Positions 10,226 to 21,300 are shown, counted from the stretch's first letter. The stretch: 64,000 nt of DNA from Spirometra erinaceieuropaei (GCA_902702965.1 CACRXP010000228.1:803716-867715), one strand, 5' to 3'. Made by a program: numbers and translations. The notes: generated by a model from the sequence alone, not told the origin.

Positions 10226-10407
10226 CGCACGACGGCCGCCAACCGGCGCACACGCCATGCAAGTATCGATTTTTGTGCACTCTTGACGTTAGCTGTTCCT
10301 TGCTTTCACATTTGCTTTCCGCTTGCGTCTGACGACGACCTGGGGAACCAGCGTCGAAAATTTACGCAATAAACCCTCTTGTCCCAAAGAACCTACCTCT
10401 TTTCAAC
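10120..10407 (+). repeat. PLE right pseudo-LTR
   Basis: Direct repeat of 7557-7844, containing the protein's C-terminus and stop (10223-10225), the 3' untranslated part and the second sense ribozyme motif. It ends at 'ttttcaac', directly against a TA run. Confidence 0.9.
10324..10368 (+). ncRNA. Hammerhead ribozyme-like motif, right copy
   Basis: Identical to the left motif, shifted by 2563 bases: core CTGACGA at 10329-10335, GAAA at 10356-10359, predicted cut between 10363 and 10364. Cleavage at both sense copies would release a unit-length RNA of 2563 nt. Confidence 0.75.
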
Positions 10408-10419
10408 ATATATATATAT

Positions 10420-10690
10420 GGAGCTTGTTTGCTTTTTGATGCCAATAGATCGGTGTGCGCCCATTCCTGATTGATAAATACCCGATCTGCAGCGACAGAG
10501 AATGACAGGTGGCGAGGCACTGATGAACTTCGGTTCAAAGAAGTGCTTATGACCCATCTGGTAGGCCTCAGTGGTGGACCGACTGCGCCAGGTGCGTCTG
10601 TGCGCATGTTTGTGTTTCTGGTCTCAGCTGCTGGTGGTCAGGGTTATGATTGGCTGAATGAAGGCAGAATAAGCCCGAAACAGTGCCGTA
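10420..10690. other. Unassigned moderately GC-rich stretch
   Basis: Lies between the PLE and the plus-strand SINE. It contains open frames on both strands but no motif I recognise; it may be the remnant of another repeat. Confidence 0.35.
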
Positions 10691-11000
10691 TCATTCTGCC
10701 TATATATCATGCGCCGCTGTGCGGCTGCTGGTTGGGCTCGAGAGAGAGCCCTTAAGGCACAACGGAATGAGTGAGTTCCGTATGAACGATCGGTGAGCGC
10801 CCCTAACATTGTATATTCCCGATCGAAAACCGACAAGGCAACGGGCTCGTGGCCCGGTGAGTAGAGGCGTTGACTTCTAAACCAACAGGTCGCGAGTTCG
10901 AGGCTCGGGTGTTCCACACTTCGGGCTTGGGTATGGCTGGCTGACGACGGCTAATAAGCCAGAAATGGCCATTCCAGTCTCCCTTGTCTTTGTCGGTAAT
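10691..11000 (+). mobile_element. tRNA-derived SINE, sense reference copy
   Basis: About 310 bp. A leader with a GCCGCTGTGCGGC hairpin (from about 10712) is followed by a tRNA-like block at about 10844-10917. That block has the A-box region TGGCCCGGTGAGTAGAGG, an anticodon arm with TCT in the loop CTTCTAA, and a T-arm with B-box core AGTTCGAGGCT. The last ~80 bp end in 'gtctttgtcggtaat'. The tRNA-like part is most like a tRNA-Arg(UCU). Having ~150 bp before the tRNA-like block is odd for a SINE and suggests a composite. Confidence 0.75.
10844..10917 (+). promoter_or_regulatory. Internal RNA polymerase III promoter-like block of the SINE
   Basis: Carries A- and B-box-like sequences in tRNA spacing. 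The T stem pairs at four of five positions (GCGAG/CTCGG) and the anticodon stem at four of five. Not a functional tRNA: the acceptor stem does not close. Confidence 0.55.
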
Positions 11001-11059
11001 AGCATAGTGCTGTATCAATCTACCCGCCTTCTCTGTCGTCCCTCCTTGCTGCTATTATG

Positions 11060-11460
11060 ACTTGGCTGACTACGCCAAGTAAACAACTGTAAATCCTACC
11101 TGGTCATATCAATTGTCCTTTGGTAAACCCTGTCATTTAAGGCCTTTTTTATTTCCCCTGAACTGCTGAATTGGGCAAGTGGATATTTGAGGCTGAACCC
11201 CTGTTACTTAGGAAGAATGTCCTGTGATCCGATGGAGAGTTTAAACTACGCAGTCAGCGGAAACGACATCTGTAATTGGACCGGTCGCCGTCATTGCTGA
11301 CAATGTCCTTTTTGTCTCCCATGACATGTTACCCGCAAGACCGATGCTTCGCTCGTGAATCGATATATAACTAAGCTAAGTCTGAGCAGTATCTATCACA
11401 CTCTCTCAACCTTCACCCACATCAACTCGTTTTTAACATTGAATTTCATAAACTAGAGCA
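11060..11460. repeat. Dispersed duplicated segment, copy 1 of 3
   Basis: Matches 14590-14990 and 26060-26400 in the same orientation. Shared phrases include 'gcagtcagcg', 'gccgtcatt', 'gcaagaccgatgcttcgctc' and 'atataactaagcta'. No coding frame is conserved across the three copies, so it may be intronic or intergenic material of the duplicated unit. Confidence 0.65.
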
Positions 11461-11529
11461 TTCTACTGGCCTCCTCACGGCCTGCAGATGTCCGTGTACA
11501 TTAAGTGGAATGACAAGAAATATCAACCA

Positions 11530-12710
11530 AAATTGGATTATAATATTAAAGAAGGACTGTAAAACTAAATATCATGCCGCATAATTCAATAATAACGCAT
11601 CTTCACCAGGATTTGAACTTTCAAACGAACTTTTTTTCCGGCCACAAGCAACGAATACACTTTGTAAAAATGCCTCCCTTTATGCATGAGCTATTTCATT
11701 CATTTTCAATTTCCTTAAACATTTAATTTTACTTCCTGAAAAACATACGTACAAATTTTGCCTTATTCTGCTCATTCGGCATAAAATTATGTCTTCGTCA
11801 AATTGTATACTCGAAGGAAGTGTATGATTCGGTTTTTAAATTGCTTTTCGATTCCCGAATAACTTTACAACCGACTCGCCGTCACACTTGAAGGTAGGGT
11901 TCACAAACTACATGCCATATATTTTCCACTTACCAGAAATTATACATTTCTGCATGAAATTAGGAGGAAATTATATGTGTTTTAAAAAAACGCAGCAGTA
12001 GATTTGAACAATACTGCAGACTTAACAAGCCACATTGTTCAATGCGGAGATATGACATTTTTTAAACGGTCATTTATATGTGTTAAAAAGCTCACAATCA
12101 GATACTTTCTCAAAATTAAGTCAAACCCTATTTAAGTATGTAATTGGAAGAAGACACTATTTTCTACTGAACGAACAGGATAATAAATACCGGTAGTTAT
12201 TTGGTATGGAACCCCAAACATATGTGGCCTGCAGAGAATACCGGCCAAACTTATTCAAATGGGTTTTAGATCGACACAATTATTTTGGTTTGATGTTTCA
12301 TCGTACAAGGTTGTGCGTCTGTTATAGAAGGTGTGGTTCATTATCTACCATTAACTCAGCACGCAGAGTCTAAGAGCGACCGGTGTATGCATTTAATGTT
12401 TATCATTTATATTGTTCTAATTAATTTCGGTTGTTATGTGCCAATGCATAAAAAGTTGTACGAAAGAAAACTGAATTTACTAATGATGTATAGGTAAAAT
12501 GTCATTCCTCTATGCATAAATAGGCACCGCCTGTAAACACCCTTTTATCACCTTTCACGTTAAACAGGCCTTTTGGCTGGTCGTGTGTGTTTGCAGTCCT
12601 TAATCCGGTCGTTGTCTAATTATAATTTTTATGCAGATTTTCCATGAGATATAAGTGAACGCTTAATGGCCTCCAAAATCATTGTGAGGAAGCAGGCCAT
12701 TAAGTGGTAG
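11530..12710. repeat. Duplicated segment shared with 15020-15880
   Basis: Long direct match including 'cgcagcagtagatttgaaca', 'ctcacaatcagatactttct' and 'aggcaccgcctgtaaacacc'. Parts recur more distantly at 17280-17830 and, inverted, inside the foldback element at 40 kb. Confidence 0.65.
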
Positions 12711-13245
12711 ACTGTGGTGCTTAAATCCTTCCCTGATGAAGTCTGCACAGCTCCACATAACTTACTACCACTGAATATTTCTGAAACCACTCGAACAACA
12801 GCCAATGTTAACTTTTGCTAACAAGCACGGGTAGATAACTATAGTTGCCAATAATCTTTTCGCAGGCTATTTGATTTCTCCCACAACTGCACTGAATCTT
12901 CAGACTGCATGCCAGTCCGGGTAGGATTTCTGGGCACTCGAATCGCTTGGTCTGTGCTGTCGTTCATGTAGGCCTTGGTAATTGCTGTGACGAATTTTGA
13001 TGTACAGATGTAACTTGGTGACAGGTCATGTGGACAATACACATGCCAGAGTGTGACACTCTCAGTTACTATTCTACTAGACGTCACATTGTCCACGTCA
13101 GCGTTACAGCTGCTTATTTGCCTAAAAGAAATGCCTTATTCGAAGCGGCTACTGATATTACAGCGATGTGCACTGAAACGATTTTTAGCCCCTTCCTTGA
13201 GAGCGAGCAGTGGTTTGTCAGGAGAAAATGCAACAGTTCACTAAA

Positions 13246-13790
13246 TCATTTCCAATCCTCAGCTATTTTTCCGGAAAACGCTGATTCCCAGTTCGTATTG
13301 TTGATTTCAGCCTTCAGTTGATCGAAGTCCCCACGCCAAATATTTCTTCTAATTTTGGTGTTCTGTTCAGACACGGAAAAGATATAATTGTCCCATTGAA
13401 TTACGACGTGATCGCTTCGACCTAAGGGAGGCAGACATTGTACCTCATCAATGCTGTCCATCGATTTCGTAAGCGCTTTCGAAGCCTAAAGTCCTTGAGA
13501 GCGGAAACTTCCTCATTTGGGCGCAGAAGTTCCTTGAGTAGGGTTTGTAACAATTGCAGGTCTGCCGAGACCCGCTCCTTGGAGGCACTAGCTGTGGATT
13601 CGGAAAGTCCCTGAATAATCAGACATTGCCCTCTGATCGACGAAACTCTCGAGAACACAGTGGTTTCGTGCTCCGACAAAGGCGACATGTGGTTGCCATG
13701 AGCTGACGAGGATATAAGCTGCAGTTGATTAAGATCCTCATTCGTCTTTGTTTTGTTTGCATTGTCATCAAAGTCGAAGTTTTTTGCGAT
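13246..13790 (-). pseudogene. Broken CR1/L2-like LINE: ORF1 fragment joined to endonuclease fragment
   Basis: Reading the minus strand, about 13700-13465 encodes a stretch with RGQCLIIQGLSES, LQTLLKELL and LKDFRLRKRLRNRW. This resembles the RRM-like part of CR1-type ORF1 proteins. The frame then shifts and 13440-13250 encodes PPLGRSDHVVIQWDNYIF followed by NIWRGDFDQLKAEI. The latter is the characteristic end of the APE-type endonuclease (SDH motif) and the linker before the reverse transcriptase. Everything between ORF1 and the end of the endonuclease is missing, so this is an internally deleted dead copy. Confidence 0.6.
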
Positions 13791-13867
13791 ATCTGGGAGC
13801 AGAAGATAATACAACCGACAACTGCGGACTTCTAATAGCGCACGAATTAGAATGAAGGGCATTATGA

Positions 13868-14400
13868 GATAGTCGGTTTGAGCGTGAATGTGTATATTTT
13901 AAGAAAACACTGCTATCGTCCACGTCGGGAATCCGTCGCTGATACATGGGGCACGGCGAATATTGGTTCCGCCTATAGGGCACTTAACATATTTCTCAGG
14001 AATATCCACATGCACAATCACCCTTCCCTGTTTCTTCTCATAAACCGCAGACAGTTCGTTTTTTCTGGCAGTGTAAAAATTTCCCAGCAGCGTTAGAGCC
14101 TGCCAAAACAACTGGAAAATCATTCAAAGGTTGGCTTATGTGTGGGTGTTCGATTTCGTATTTTTAAAAACAAAATATGGCGAGATCGCGCCGTGTGTCG
14201 GGGGTCAAGACTCAGGGCGTTCTCCAAGTGCGTAGGAGGAAACTCGCTACCATTCCCTGAACGTACATTTGGCGCAATCGTAAACCCCCTGTTGTGCACC
14301 AACACAGTAATATGCTCCACTTTTTCACGTGCTGTGGAATAGAATCTGTCAAAACAACTTCCAACTACTCCAATTTTAGACACTTGCATCTGTGTTCCGA
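13868..14400 (-). pseudogene. Exon-like modules of the dispersed family (14 kb copy)
   Basis: The upstream part, 14400-14130, encodes EKVEHITVLVHNRGFTIAPN and later THLENALSLDPRHTARSRH. The downstream part, 14100-13930, encodes TARKNELSAVYEKKQGRVIV followed by HVDIPEKYVKCPIGGTNI. A pyrimidine-rich stretch ending in 'ttccag' precedes 'ttgttttggcag', so a splice acceptor is plausible between the two. A stop follows THKPTFE in the first frame, so a single open exon is excluded here, whereas the 25 kb copy is open across this point. The HVDIPEKYVK part aligns loosely with exon 2 of the gene at 33-36 kb (ITLEVPI). Confidence 0.5.
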
Positions 14401-14589
14401 AGCGAATCTCGCACAAGAAATGATGGTGAAGCAGAATGTTATAGAAATGGCGTTATGGGGAATTCATTACACGCTTACGAGTAACCTTAATTATGCATTT
14501 CAAATATTGTCTTATCTAAAGATTTGTCTGCGTTTTGGTAATTTCAGTCGCCTGCATATAAGCTTTAGAATTATACAGTAGTAAATATT

Positions 14590-14990
14590 CATTCACTAAT
14601 GACTCTACACCCAGGTAACTACTGTAAACCCCTCTTCGTCTGATCAACTATCCTTTGTTATACCCGGTACGTTAGGGCCTATTTTGTTTACCCTAAATTG
14701 CTGACTTGGGTATGAAGAGAGTTGAGGCCAAAACCCCGTTACTTAAGAAGAATGCCCTGCTATCCGATGGAGAGTTTAAACTGCGCAGTCAGCGACAACG
14801 TCATCTGTTAGTGGACAATTCGCCGTCATTTCTGACAATGTCCACTTTGTCTCCCATAATAGGTTAGTCGCAAGACCGATGCTTCGCTCGTGAATCAATT
14901 TATAACTAAGCTAGACCTGAGCACCCACACCCACATCAACTCGTTTTTTATATTGAATTTTATAAACTAAATCATTAGACTGGTCTCCTC
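14590..14990. repeat. Dispersed duplicated segment, copy 2 of 3
   Basis: Same unit as 11060-11460 and 26060-26400, and the most similar to the first. Confidence 0.65.
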
Positions 14991-15019
14991 ACAGCCTGCA
15001 GATGTCCATGTATATTAGG

Positions 15020-15880
15020 TCATAATTATATAATAATGCATTTCTTCCTGGATTTTGTCCTTAAAATGAACTACATTCCGGCCGCAGGCTTAAACTACAC
15101 TCTATAAAGGGCCCCCTATTGACACGATTTTCTCAGGAAACTGTATGTGTTTCAAAAAACGCAGCAGTAGATTTGAACATTACTGCAAACTTAACAAAAC
15201 ACATTGGTAAACGCGGAGACATGACGTTTTTTAAACAGTCATTTCAAGGTGTTAAATATCTCACAATCAGATACTTTCTCAAAATCAAATCAAAACCTTT
15301 TAAGTATGTAATTGGAAAAAGACACTATTTTCTACCAAATGAACAGGATACTATATATCGGTAACTACTTGGTTTGGGACGCAAAACATCTGTGGCCTGC
15401 AAAGACTGCCGGCTAAATTTATTCAAATGGGTTTTAGTTCGACACGATTATTTTGGTTTGGTGTTTCATCGTAAAAGGTTGTGCGTCTGTAATAGAAGGA
15501 CTGGTTCATTATCTACAATGAAATGCGCACACTGAGTCGAAGAGCGACCGTTGTATACACTTACTGTTTATCTTTTAATTTGTCCTGCTTAATTTCGGTT
15601 GATATATGTCAATGCATAAAACGTTGCACGCCAGAAAACCGAATTTACTAATTATCTATACATATTTTGGCATTCCTCTATGCACAAATAGGCACCGCCT
15701 GTAAACACCCTATTATCACCTTTCACGTAAAACAGGCATTTTGGCTTGTCGTGTTCGTTTGGAGTCTTTAATCCGGTCGTTGTCTAATTATAATTTTTAT
15801 GCATATTTTCCATGAGATATAAGTGAACGTTTAATGGCATCCTAAATCAATTGTAGAAGGCATGCCATTAAGTTGAAATT
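15020..15880. repeat. Duplicated segment shared with 11530-12710
   Basis: Same order of landmarks as the 11.5 kb copy but about 300 bp shorter through deletions. Confidence 0.65.
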
Positions 15881-15889
15881 TTTGCAGAG

Positions 15890-16260
15890 CAGAGATTCTG
15901 CATAGAGTCCCAAAGAATCTCGCTAGAAAGCCGGGATCCTAGGGTACTCAGACTATACCGACAGATGGAAGCTTATTGCAACACAGCTGTCGCCAAAGTT
16001 GGCGAAATGAAAATCCCCTAAGGACACTTCTGACGTAACTGGCATAAAGGGTGTCGTCAATAATCATTGTTTATTGCCAAGCTATGTGTATTTGGCCAGG
16101 AAGTAGGCAAGCGTTTGAACGTTCCAAAGCATCTGAACAATGCTTGGCTGCTAGACCGTTAAGTAGACTTTCCCGGTCACATTACTGACTTCGGTTAATT
16201 TTGCTTCCTTCGACATTACTATACTTAACATTATGCAGAATGGCATTAGTTGAAACGTTT
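15890..16260. repeat. Dispersed duplicated segment, second unit, copy 1 of 3
   Basis: Matches 17810-18190 and 29830-30240. Shared phrases are 'ggatcctagggtactcagac' (as 'gcatcctagggtactcagac' in the second), 'ataaaggatgtcgtcaa' and 'ccaaagcatctgaacaatg'. No frame stays open across copies. Confidence 0.65.
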
Positions 16261-16269
16261 TGTAGCGGC

Positions 16270-16780
16270 CGAGGACGTCAAGGGTAGCACACACCGGAGT
16301 AAGGAAACGCCGTTATGAGATCCTGGCCGGGGTAAACCTGAACGGCATTCCTCGATACACATCCATACACAGAAGAAGAGGGCATGTCAAATAAGGGATA
16401 TAGTGTAATATGACAAGACTGCACAGAGGAAACGTATAATAATCATTATTGTACCGGAAGGATGGTTAAATCTGTAGAATGACCTGTCTGGATGGAGAGA
16501 CGATGCCAACATGCCAGCTAGTAAACCGGTGGGGAGCGCAGCGCTGGAGGAAACTGCAGGGAAGGACCGAGGGAGTGCCGATGTAGCGAGGAGGCGAGCG
16601 GTACGGACGACACGTTACGTTACGGTACGACAAGGGGAAAGGGATCGGCAGAAGAGTGAGGGAGGGACACAGTTTATCGTTACCGACACGCGACTACGCC
16701 ATCTCCACCCTAGGTCCTCGCGCCAAAAGTGTTCGCACATTCAAACAATTATGTTCGCGCCAAGGTGCGTTACAGTTTTA
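16270..16780. other. GC-richer insert of unknown origin
   Basis: It interrupts the duplicated unit that continues at 18180 and 30160 in the other copies ('catttcagacaca'), so it is probably an insertion. A plus-strand frame at 16511-16783 is open, but I recognise no motif in it. Confidence 0.4.
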
Positions 16781-16789
16781 TAAGTTGTC

Positions 16790-17115
16790 ATCCTCACGGC
16801 TGCTTGAAATCCCGTATAGCACGAGAAAAAGTGGAACTTATTACTGTGTTGGAGCATAACAGGTGGTTTACGATTGCGCCAAATGCACCTTCAGGGAAAG
16901 TTAGCACGTTTTCTCTTAAGCACTTGGAGAACGCCTTGAGTCTTGACCTCCGAGACATGGCGCGATCTCAACATATTTTTTTGTTCAAGATAGGCAATGT
17001 AACACCCACACAAAAGCTAGCCTTCGCAGAATTTACCAGTTGTTTTGAGAGGCTCTAACGCTGCTGGGAGATTTTCATAGTGCCAGATAAAAAGAACTGA
17101 CTCATCTGTCTACTG
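16790..17115 (+). pseudogene. Exon-like modules of the dispersed family (17 kb copy)
   Basis: Encodes EKVELITVLEHNRWFTIAPN, then LKHLENALSLDLRDMARSQH, in one frame ending at 17058. The following 'accagttgttttgagaggctc' matches the acceptor-like junction of the 14 and 25 kb copies, and the match breaks off near 17115. It is opposite in orientation to those copies. Confidence 0.5.
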
Positions 17116-17809
17116 CATGGCCAAATACACATGACTTGACAATAAACAATATTTATTAACGACATATTGTATGCCAGATGGTTCAGAACCGTCATTGGAG
17201 GAGTTCCATTCCGCCCACTCTGGCGCAGACATGGTGCAATAAGCTACCATCTCTCGGTATAACCTGAATACCCCTGTCCTTCAGAATTACGTCTTAGTCC
17301 AATTGTATAATGGAAAGAAGTGTATGAATCGTTTTTTAAAAGTCTTTCCAACTCCCAAATAAGTTTGAACCCGACCCGCCATTAAATGTACACCCAGGGT
17401 ACCCAAACTACTGGCCATTTATTTTCCGCGTACGCAAAACGACACAGTTCGCTAAGATAATACGATTAGACCGTGTGGTTTTTATAAAATTTAGCAGTGC
17501 ATGTGAGCCTTGTTTTTAACTTTAAACGCCACATTGATCAGTGCAGCGACAAAAGGTGTACTGAACTGTCATTCTTCGGTGTTAAAAGATCCCACAATTT
17601 GAAATATTTCAAAACCAATTATACCATTCTTTTTAGTAAGACATCGGAAGAAGACGCTTCTTACTACCGAGTACGTAAGATAAGAATTTTGTTATATTTT
17701 TAATAAATATTTTTATGTTAATTTTCTATGACATATAATTGCATTTTTAGGGACTTCGAAAATCAATCCGAAAAATTCATGCTATTAAGTATGCATTTTA
17801 CAGAGTATA

Positions 17810-18190
17810 GTGTATGCATTGAGCCAGAAATGAGCCGATCGAAAGCCGGCATCCTAGGGTACTCAGACTATACCAACAGAGCGAAGCTTATTGCACCACG
17901 CATGCCGCCACAATGGGCGAAAAGAGGCCCCCATAAGTCTTCTGAGTCAACTAGCATAAAGGATGTCGTCAAGGATTACTGTTTATTGTCAATTCATGTG
18001 GATTTTGCCAGGCAATTGGCAAGTCTTTGAAAGTTCCAAAGCATCTGAACAATGTTTGGATGCTGGAGAGTTGACAAGACTTTCCCAGTCGCAATTCTGA
18101 TTTTAGTTAATTTTACCTCGTTCGATAGTTCTATATTTTTGCATTAAGCAGAAAGACATTAGTTCAGATATTTTAGCATTTCAGACACAT
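17810..18190. repeat. Dispersed duplicated segment, second unit, copy 2 of 3
   Basis: Direct match to 15890-16260 and 29830-30240 as described for the first copy. Confidence 0.65.
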
Positions 18191-18339
18191 TCATAATTTA
18201 TCGTCCACACCATGCTCCGAATCAACGATAGGTGCGAAAATCAGGCTTTCTGGTCTCCTAATTGTGCCGGTCCTTAACCATTATGGAGGCGTTGACATAT
18301 TCCTATGGATAAGCGGCTACTGGTGGAATTTAGGCAGCT

Positions 18340-18500
18340 TTATTTTTCCGTCCCCTTCAGTGGTCATTGCTGCAATATCAATAGCGTTGCAAACAAGGCA
18401 TTTCTTCTGGGCAATTAAGCAGCTGTAACGCTGACGTGCACGGCGTGACGTCTAGCAGACTTTTTGCTGAGTGTGTATCCTCCACATGATCTCTCGTCAA
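18340..18500. repeat. Short repeat, inverted match to 13070-13180
   Basis: Reverse complement shares 'cagcgttacagctgctta' and 'agaaatgcctt' with the 13 kb segment. Likely a fragment of a dispersed repeat; not enough sequence to name it. Confidence 0.45.
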
Positions 18501-20569
18501 GTTACCTCTGAAAAGAAAAAATCGTCATAGCAATTATCAAGACCTATTTCGGCGACAACACATACTAAGCGAATTTGCGTCGTGATATTCTTCCCGGACT
18601 GGCATGCACTGTGAAGATTATGTATTGTTGGGGAAGAAGTTTAATTGCCTCAGAAACGACTATTGACGACTAGTGTTATCTGCTCATGCTCATGAGCAAA
18701 AATTGACAAAGGGTGCTGTTCGAGTGGTTTTAGAAATATTCAGAGGTGTTAATTTATGCTGAGCTCTGCAGACTTCAGCAAGGAAGGAATTAAGCACCAT
18801 AGTCAGGTTGGAGCCAGTCAAAGCTTAGTAAGTAAACACACAAAAAGTGGCGAAACAACTGCAGATTTAAAAAACCACCCGAAATACGGTTACGCATACT
18901 TTTACAATGTCGGCATCGACTCGGTCTCCGAAACAATTCGAATTCTTTTAATTTACTTGTTATATCACGATGCACTACACATTGCCTAAGGAATTGCATA
19001 GACTAAACGCAAAGAATTCTTCATTACGTGCGCATTTAACACCCCAAAGACTTCTTGCTAATGGCGAGATTTAAACTTCCCGACTTTCGAAAAGTTTATA
19101 ACTTGCAGGGTAACTGTATGCTTCTGAATTGAATATGACATGTCGATCTGATTACCCTCTACAGAAAATTTAAATTCGAATTTCTAAACATCTTAAGCGA
19201 ATACCGTAATTCGTCAGTGCCAGTCTTTATGTGATCTATCCAGCGTAAATTTTGACAGTGAAATTAACTTGAATTTTAAAATATTTTCCACGCGAATGCG
19301 GGGTTACTCTGTCCCATCTACAAAAAACAATGCCAAAGCGCAATAGGAGAAACATAGCAAAATTCAAGACCCTATTGGTTGTCGTGGATCAAGGCATGCC
19401 ACCCAGCAATTGAGGGCAATTAAACCTACTAACTATTCTGCGAACCTGAAAAACTATTGACCGCAATTCTCCATGAACCATAATATGACGATGTTTATTC
19501 GCGTTGGCTAGGAAGGTGTACATGAGAATGAAGTGTATCAGTTCAAAATTCTTGCTATAGGGAGTAGGTGTTTCCGAAATTTCCGGTATGTGTAAAAATG
19601 TCACATATATTACAGGGACCGCAAAGTTCACTGAATTCGAACGTCTATTCGTCCTTTCATTCTTCACTGATTGTTCAAAATCGCTTTCCAACGGCGTAAT
19701 AACGTGACGGTTGTGTAGTACGTTAGAAAGGACAATGCGTTTCTCGTACTAGAGCCAGCCGGCTGAAAAAAACTGTAGCCTTGTGAAGTCTGAATAATAT
19801 ACATGATATCGTGAAACGACAGCCCCAACTAGCAGCTGATACCCGCAGTGCATAAATCGTCAACCGCTTTTCGTACCAGGTTAGCGCATACTGAACAGAT
19901 AATAAAACGGGATTCCGTTAGCAATTTTCCAATAGTCAGGTGTAATGTTATCCATTTCCCGCAAATCCGGAAAATCTATCTCCACTTAAATATGTAAACA
20001 CCAGACTTAGACGAGATGACGAGACAATTTTATATCGGAAAGCCGTTACCAAGTTGGACTCGGGTGAGATATTTTCAGAGTCAAAGTCCACGGCGTTGTC
20101 GTTTGCCCAACTGAAAATATCCGCAAGTTGCTGAAAACAGAGCACTCGCACCTGGCATGCGTTAACAGGATTAGTAAGTTACATGTCTAATGTGAGAAAT
20201 TATAAAGCACAAACCAACTTAATTCAAACCGAGAATGAAATGCAGTGGAAGCCCGTAGTTACGAATTCTGCCCATACTGCAATACTTTGTCAGGCATGAT
20301 CACATGTAAACTGATTCTTTACGTTTCATATCCGTCTGGGTGTTCTGGTGAAAATAGAAGTAGGAGTTATTTCCATTTCAACGAATTTAGTAATTTGTCT
20401 TCGCACTTATATCTCAGTATTTCCTTCCGCATTCTGTACGCGTGTCAGCTAAAAACACATACAATCTGCTCAACGCTGTTCCTGCTGATGGGGTCGTTGA
20501 TGCGTGAGATTTGATAGTGTGGTAAGTCTTCAAGCTTTGCTTTCGTGACTTCAGAATCGACGTTAACAT

Positions 20570-21300
20570 ACATGGATTACAAAGTGAGCATTCGACAAAT
20601 CCTGTATTGGCTTTTAGCTGCTAACCATGTGAGGTATGTGCCAGAAACAGTGTCATATACTAATTTCCCAACTACCACTACTACCTGCTTATGGAATGCA
20701 AATTAGTTGGTTTTCCACGGCAGTTAATAGTCATCGACAAAAGTGTCATATACATCTCCTTACGGCGTTAGGTGGTAGCATTCGCCATTATATCCTAAAG
20801 CCACTCTTGTGGGCTTTTGCGTTTATAATACTAATATTTGCATTCTCTCGTTCGCCTAAATGGTGCATTGCTTGGCATACCTTACCCGCTATATCCTGCT
20901 TATCATCAAACTTCTCCTCGTTTACTAACACTGTGAGGTCAGTTGTGCAGCAAATATGCTTTCGCCTTGCACAAAGTTTATGCAAGACTCAGTTTTTTAT
21001 CAAACGTGATTCACATTGTATACTGTGTGCGTATCTTCCGGATATGTATATCTGTAGGTAAATAAAAACGACTTTGGATGGAGGCAAGCTTCCATCGTCG
21101 GAGATAAGGGCCGTATCGCGGCCAACCGCACTCATGAATGTGTACAGGGGTTGCCCATTCATTAGCAACAGCAGGTAAATTACTTTCACAGATGTGTAAA
21201 TTAATTTTCACAAACGTGAGCTGTAATAACTCGCCAAACACTACTGTCATCATATTTATCCCAAAGGAGTGTGCAATGGTAGATACTTGTCTCAAGACGC
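20570..21300. repeat. Segmental duplication shared with 30370-31320
   Basis: Direct match with landmarks 'gagcattcgacaaa', 'cttatggaatgc', 'acggcagttaatagtcatcg' and 'caaccgcactcatgaatgtg'. The second copy carries an extra ~200 bp near 30570-30790. Confidence 0.7.
20880..20985 (-). pseudogene. Possible exon ending in a GTAAGG donor
   Basis: The minus strand encodes LTVLVNEEKFDDKQDIAG just before a donor-like GTAAGG. The copy at 30.9-31.0 kb keeps the frame (LTVLVNEEKVDDKQNIAG) and the donor. A 'ctgacctcacag' just upstream could be an acceptor. Similar in kind to the secreted-protein exons, but I cannot connect it to a full gene. Confidence 0.35.

Larger units (their letters stand above)
7275..10407 (+). 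mobile_element. Penelope-like retroelement, full structure
   Basis: Order: inverted 5' fragment 7275-7554; left pseudo-LTR 7557-7844; body with one long gene; right pseudo-LTR 10120-10407. Left and right repeats are both 288 bp and I found a single difference (c/a, in 'ggcgcacccgcc' versus 'ggcgcacacgcc'). The inverted fragment is the reverse complement of 7596-7875, so it includes about 31 bp of the body beyond the pseudo-LTR. Direct partial repeats plus an inverted truncated copy and a ~30-bp extension is the known layout of Penelope-like elements. It is flanked on both sides by TA repeats. The near-identical repeats and intact frame point to a recent insertion. Confidence 0.9.

Noticed and set aside
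7557..10407. Retroviral or gypsy-type LTR element
   Set aside because: There are no gag, protease, integrase or RNase H motifs, and the reverse transcriptase and GIY-YIG motifs are those of Penelope-like elements. The direct repeats include coding sequence.
10844..10917. Functional tRNA-Arg gene
   Set aside because: The acceptor stem does not close and the block recurs within a repeat unit, so it is a SINE promoter region.
20636..21061. 141-codon plus-strand frame
   Set aside because: The paralogue at 30.4-31.0 kb does not preserve it beyond part of the frame, and the minus strand shows the donor-like site and conserved coding pattern.
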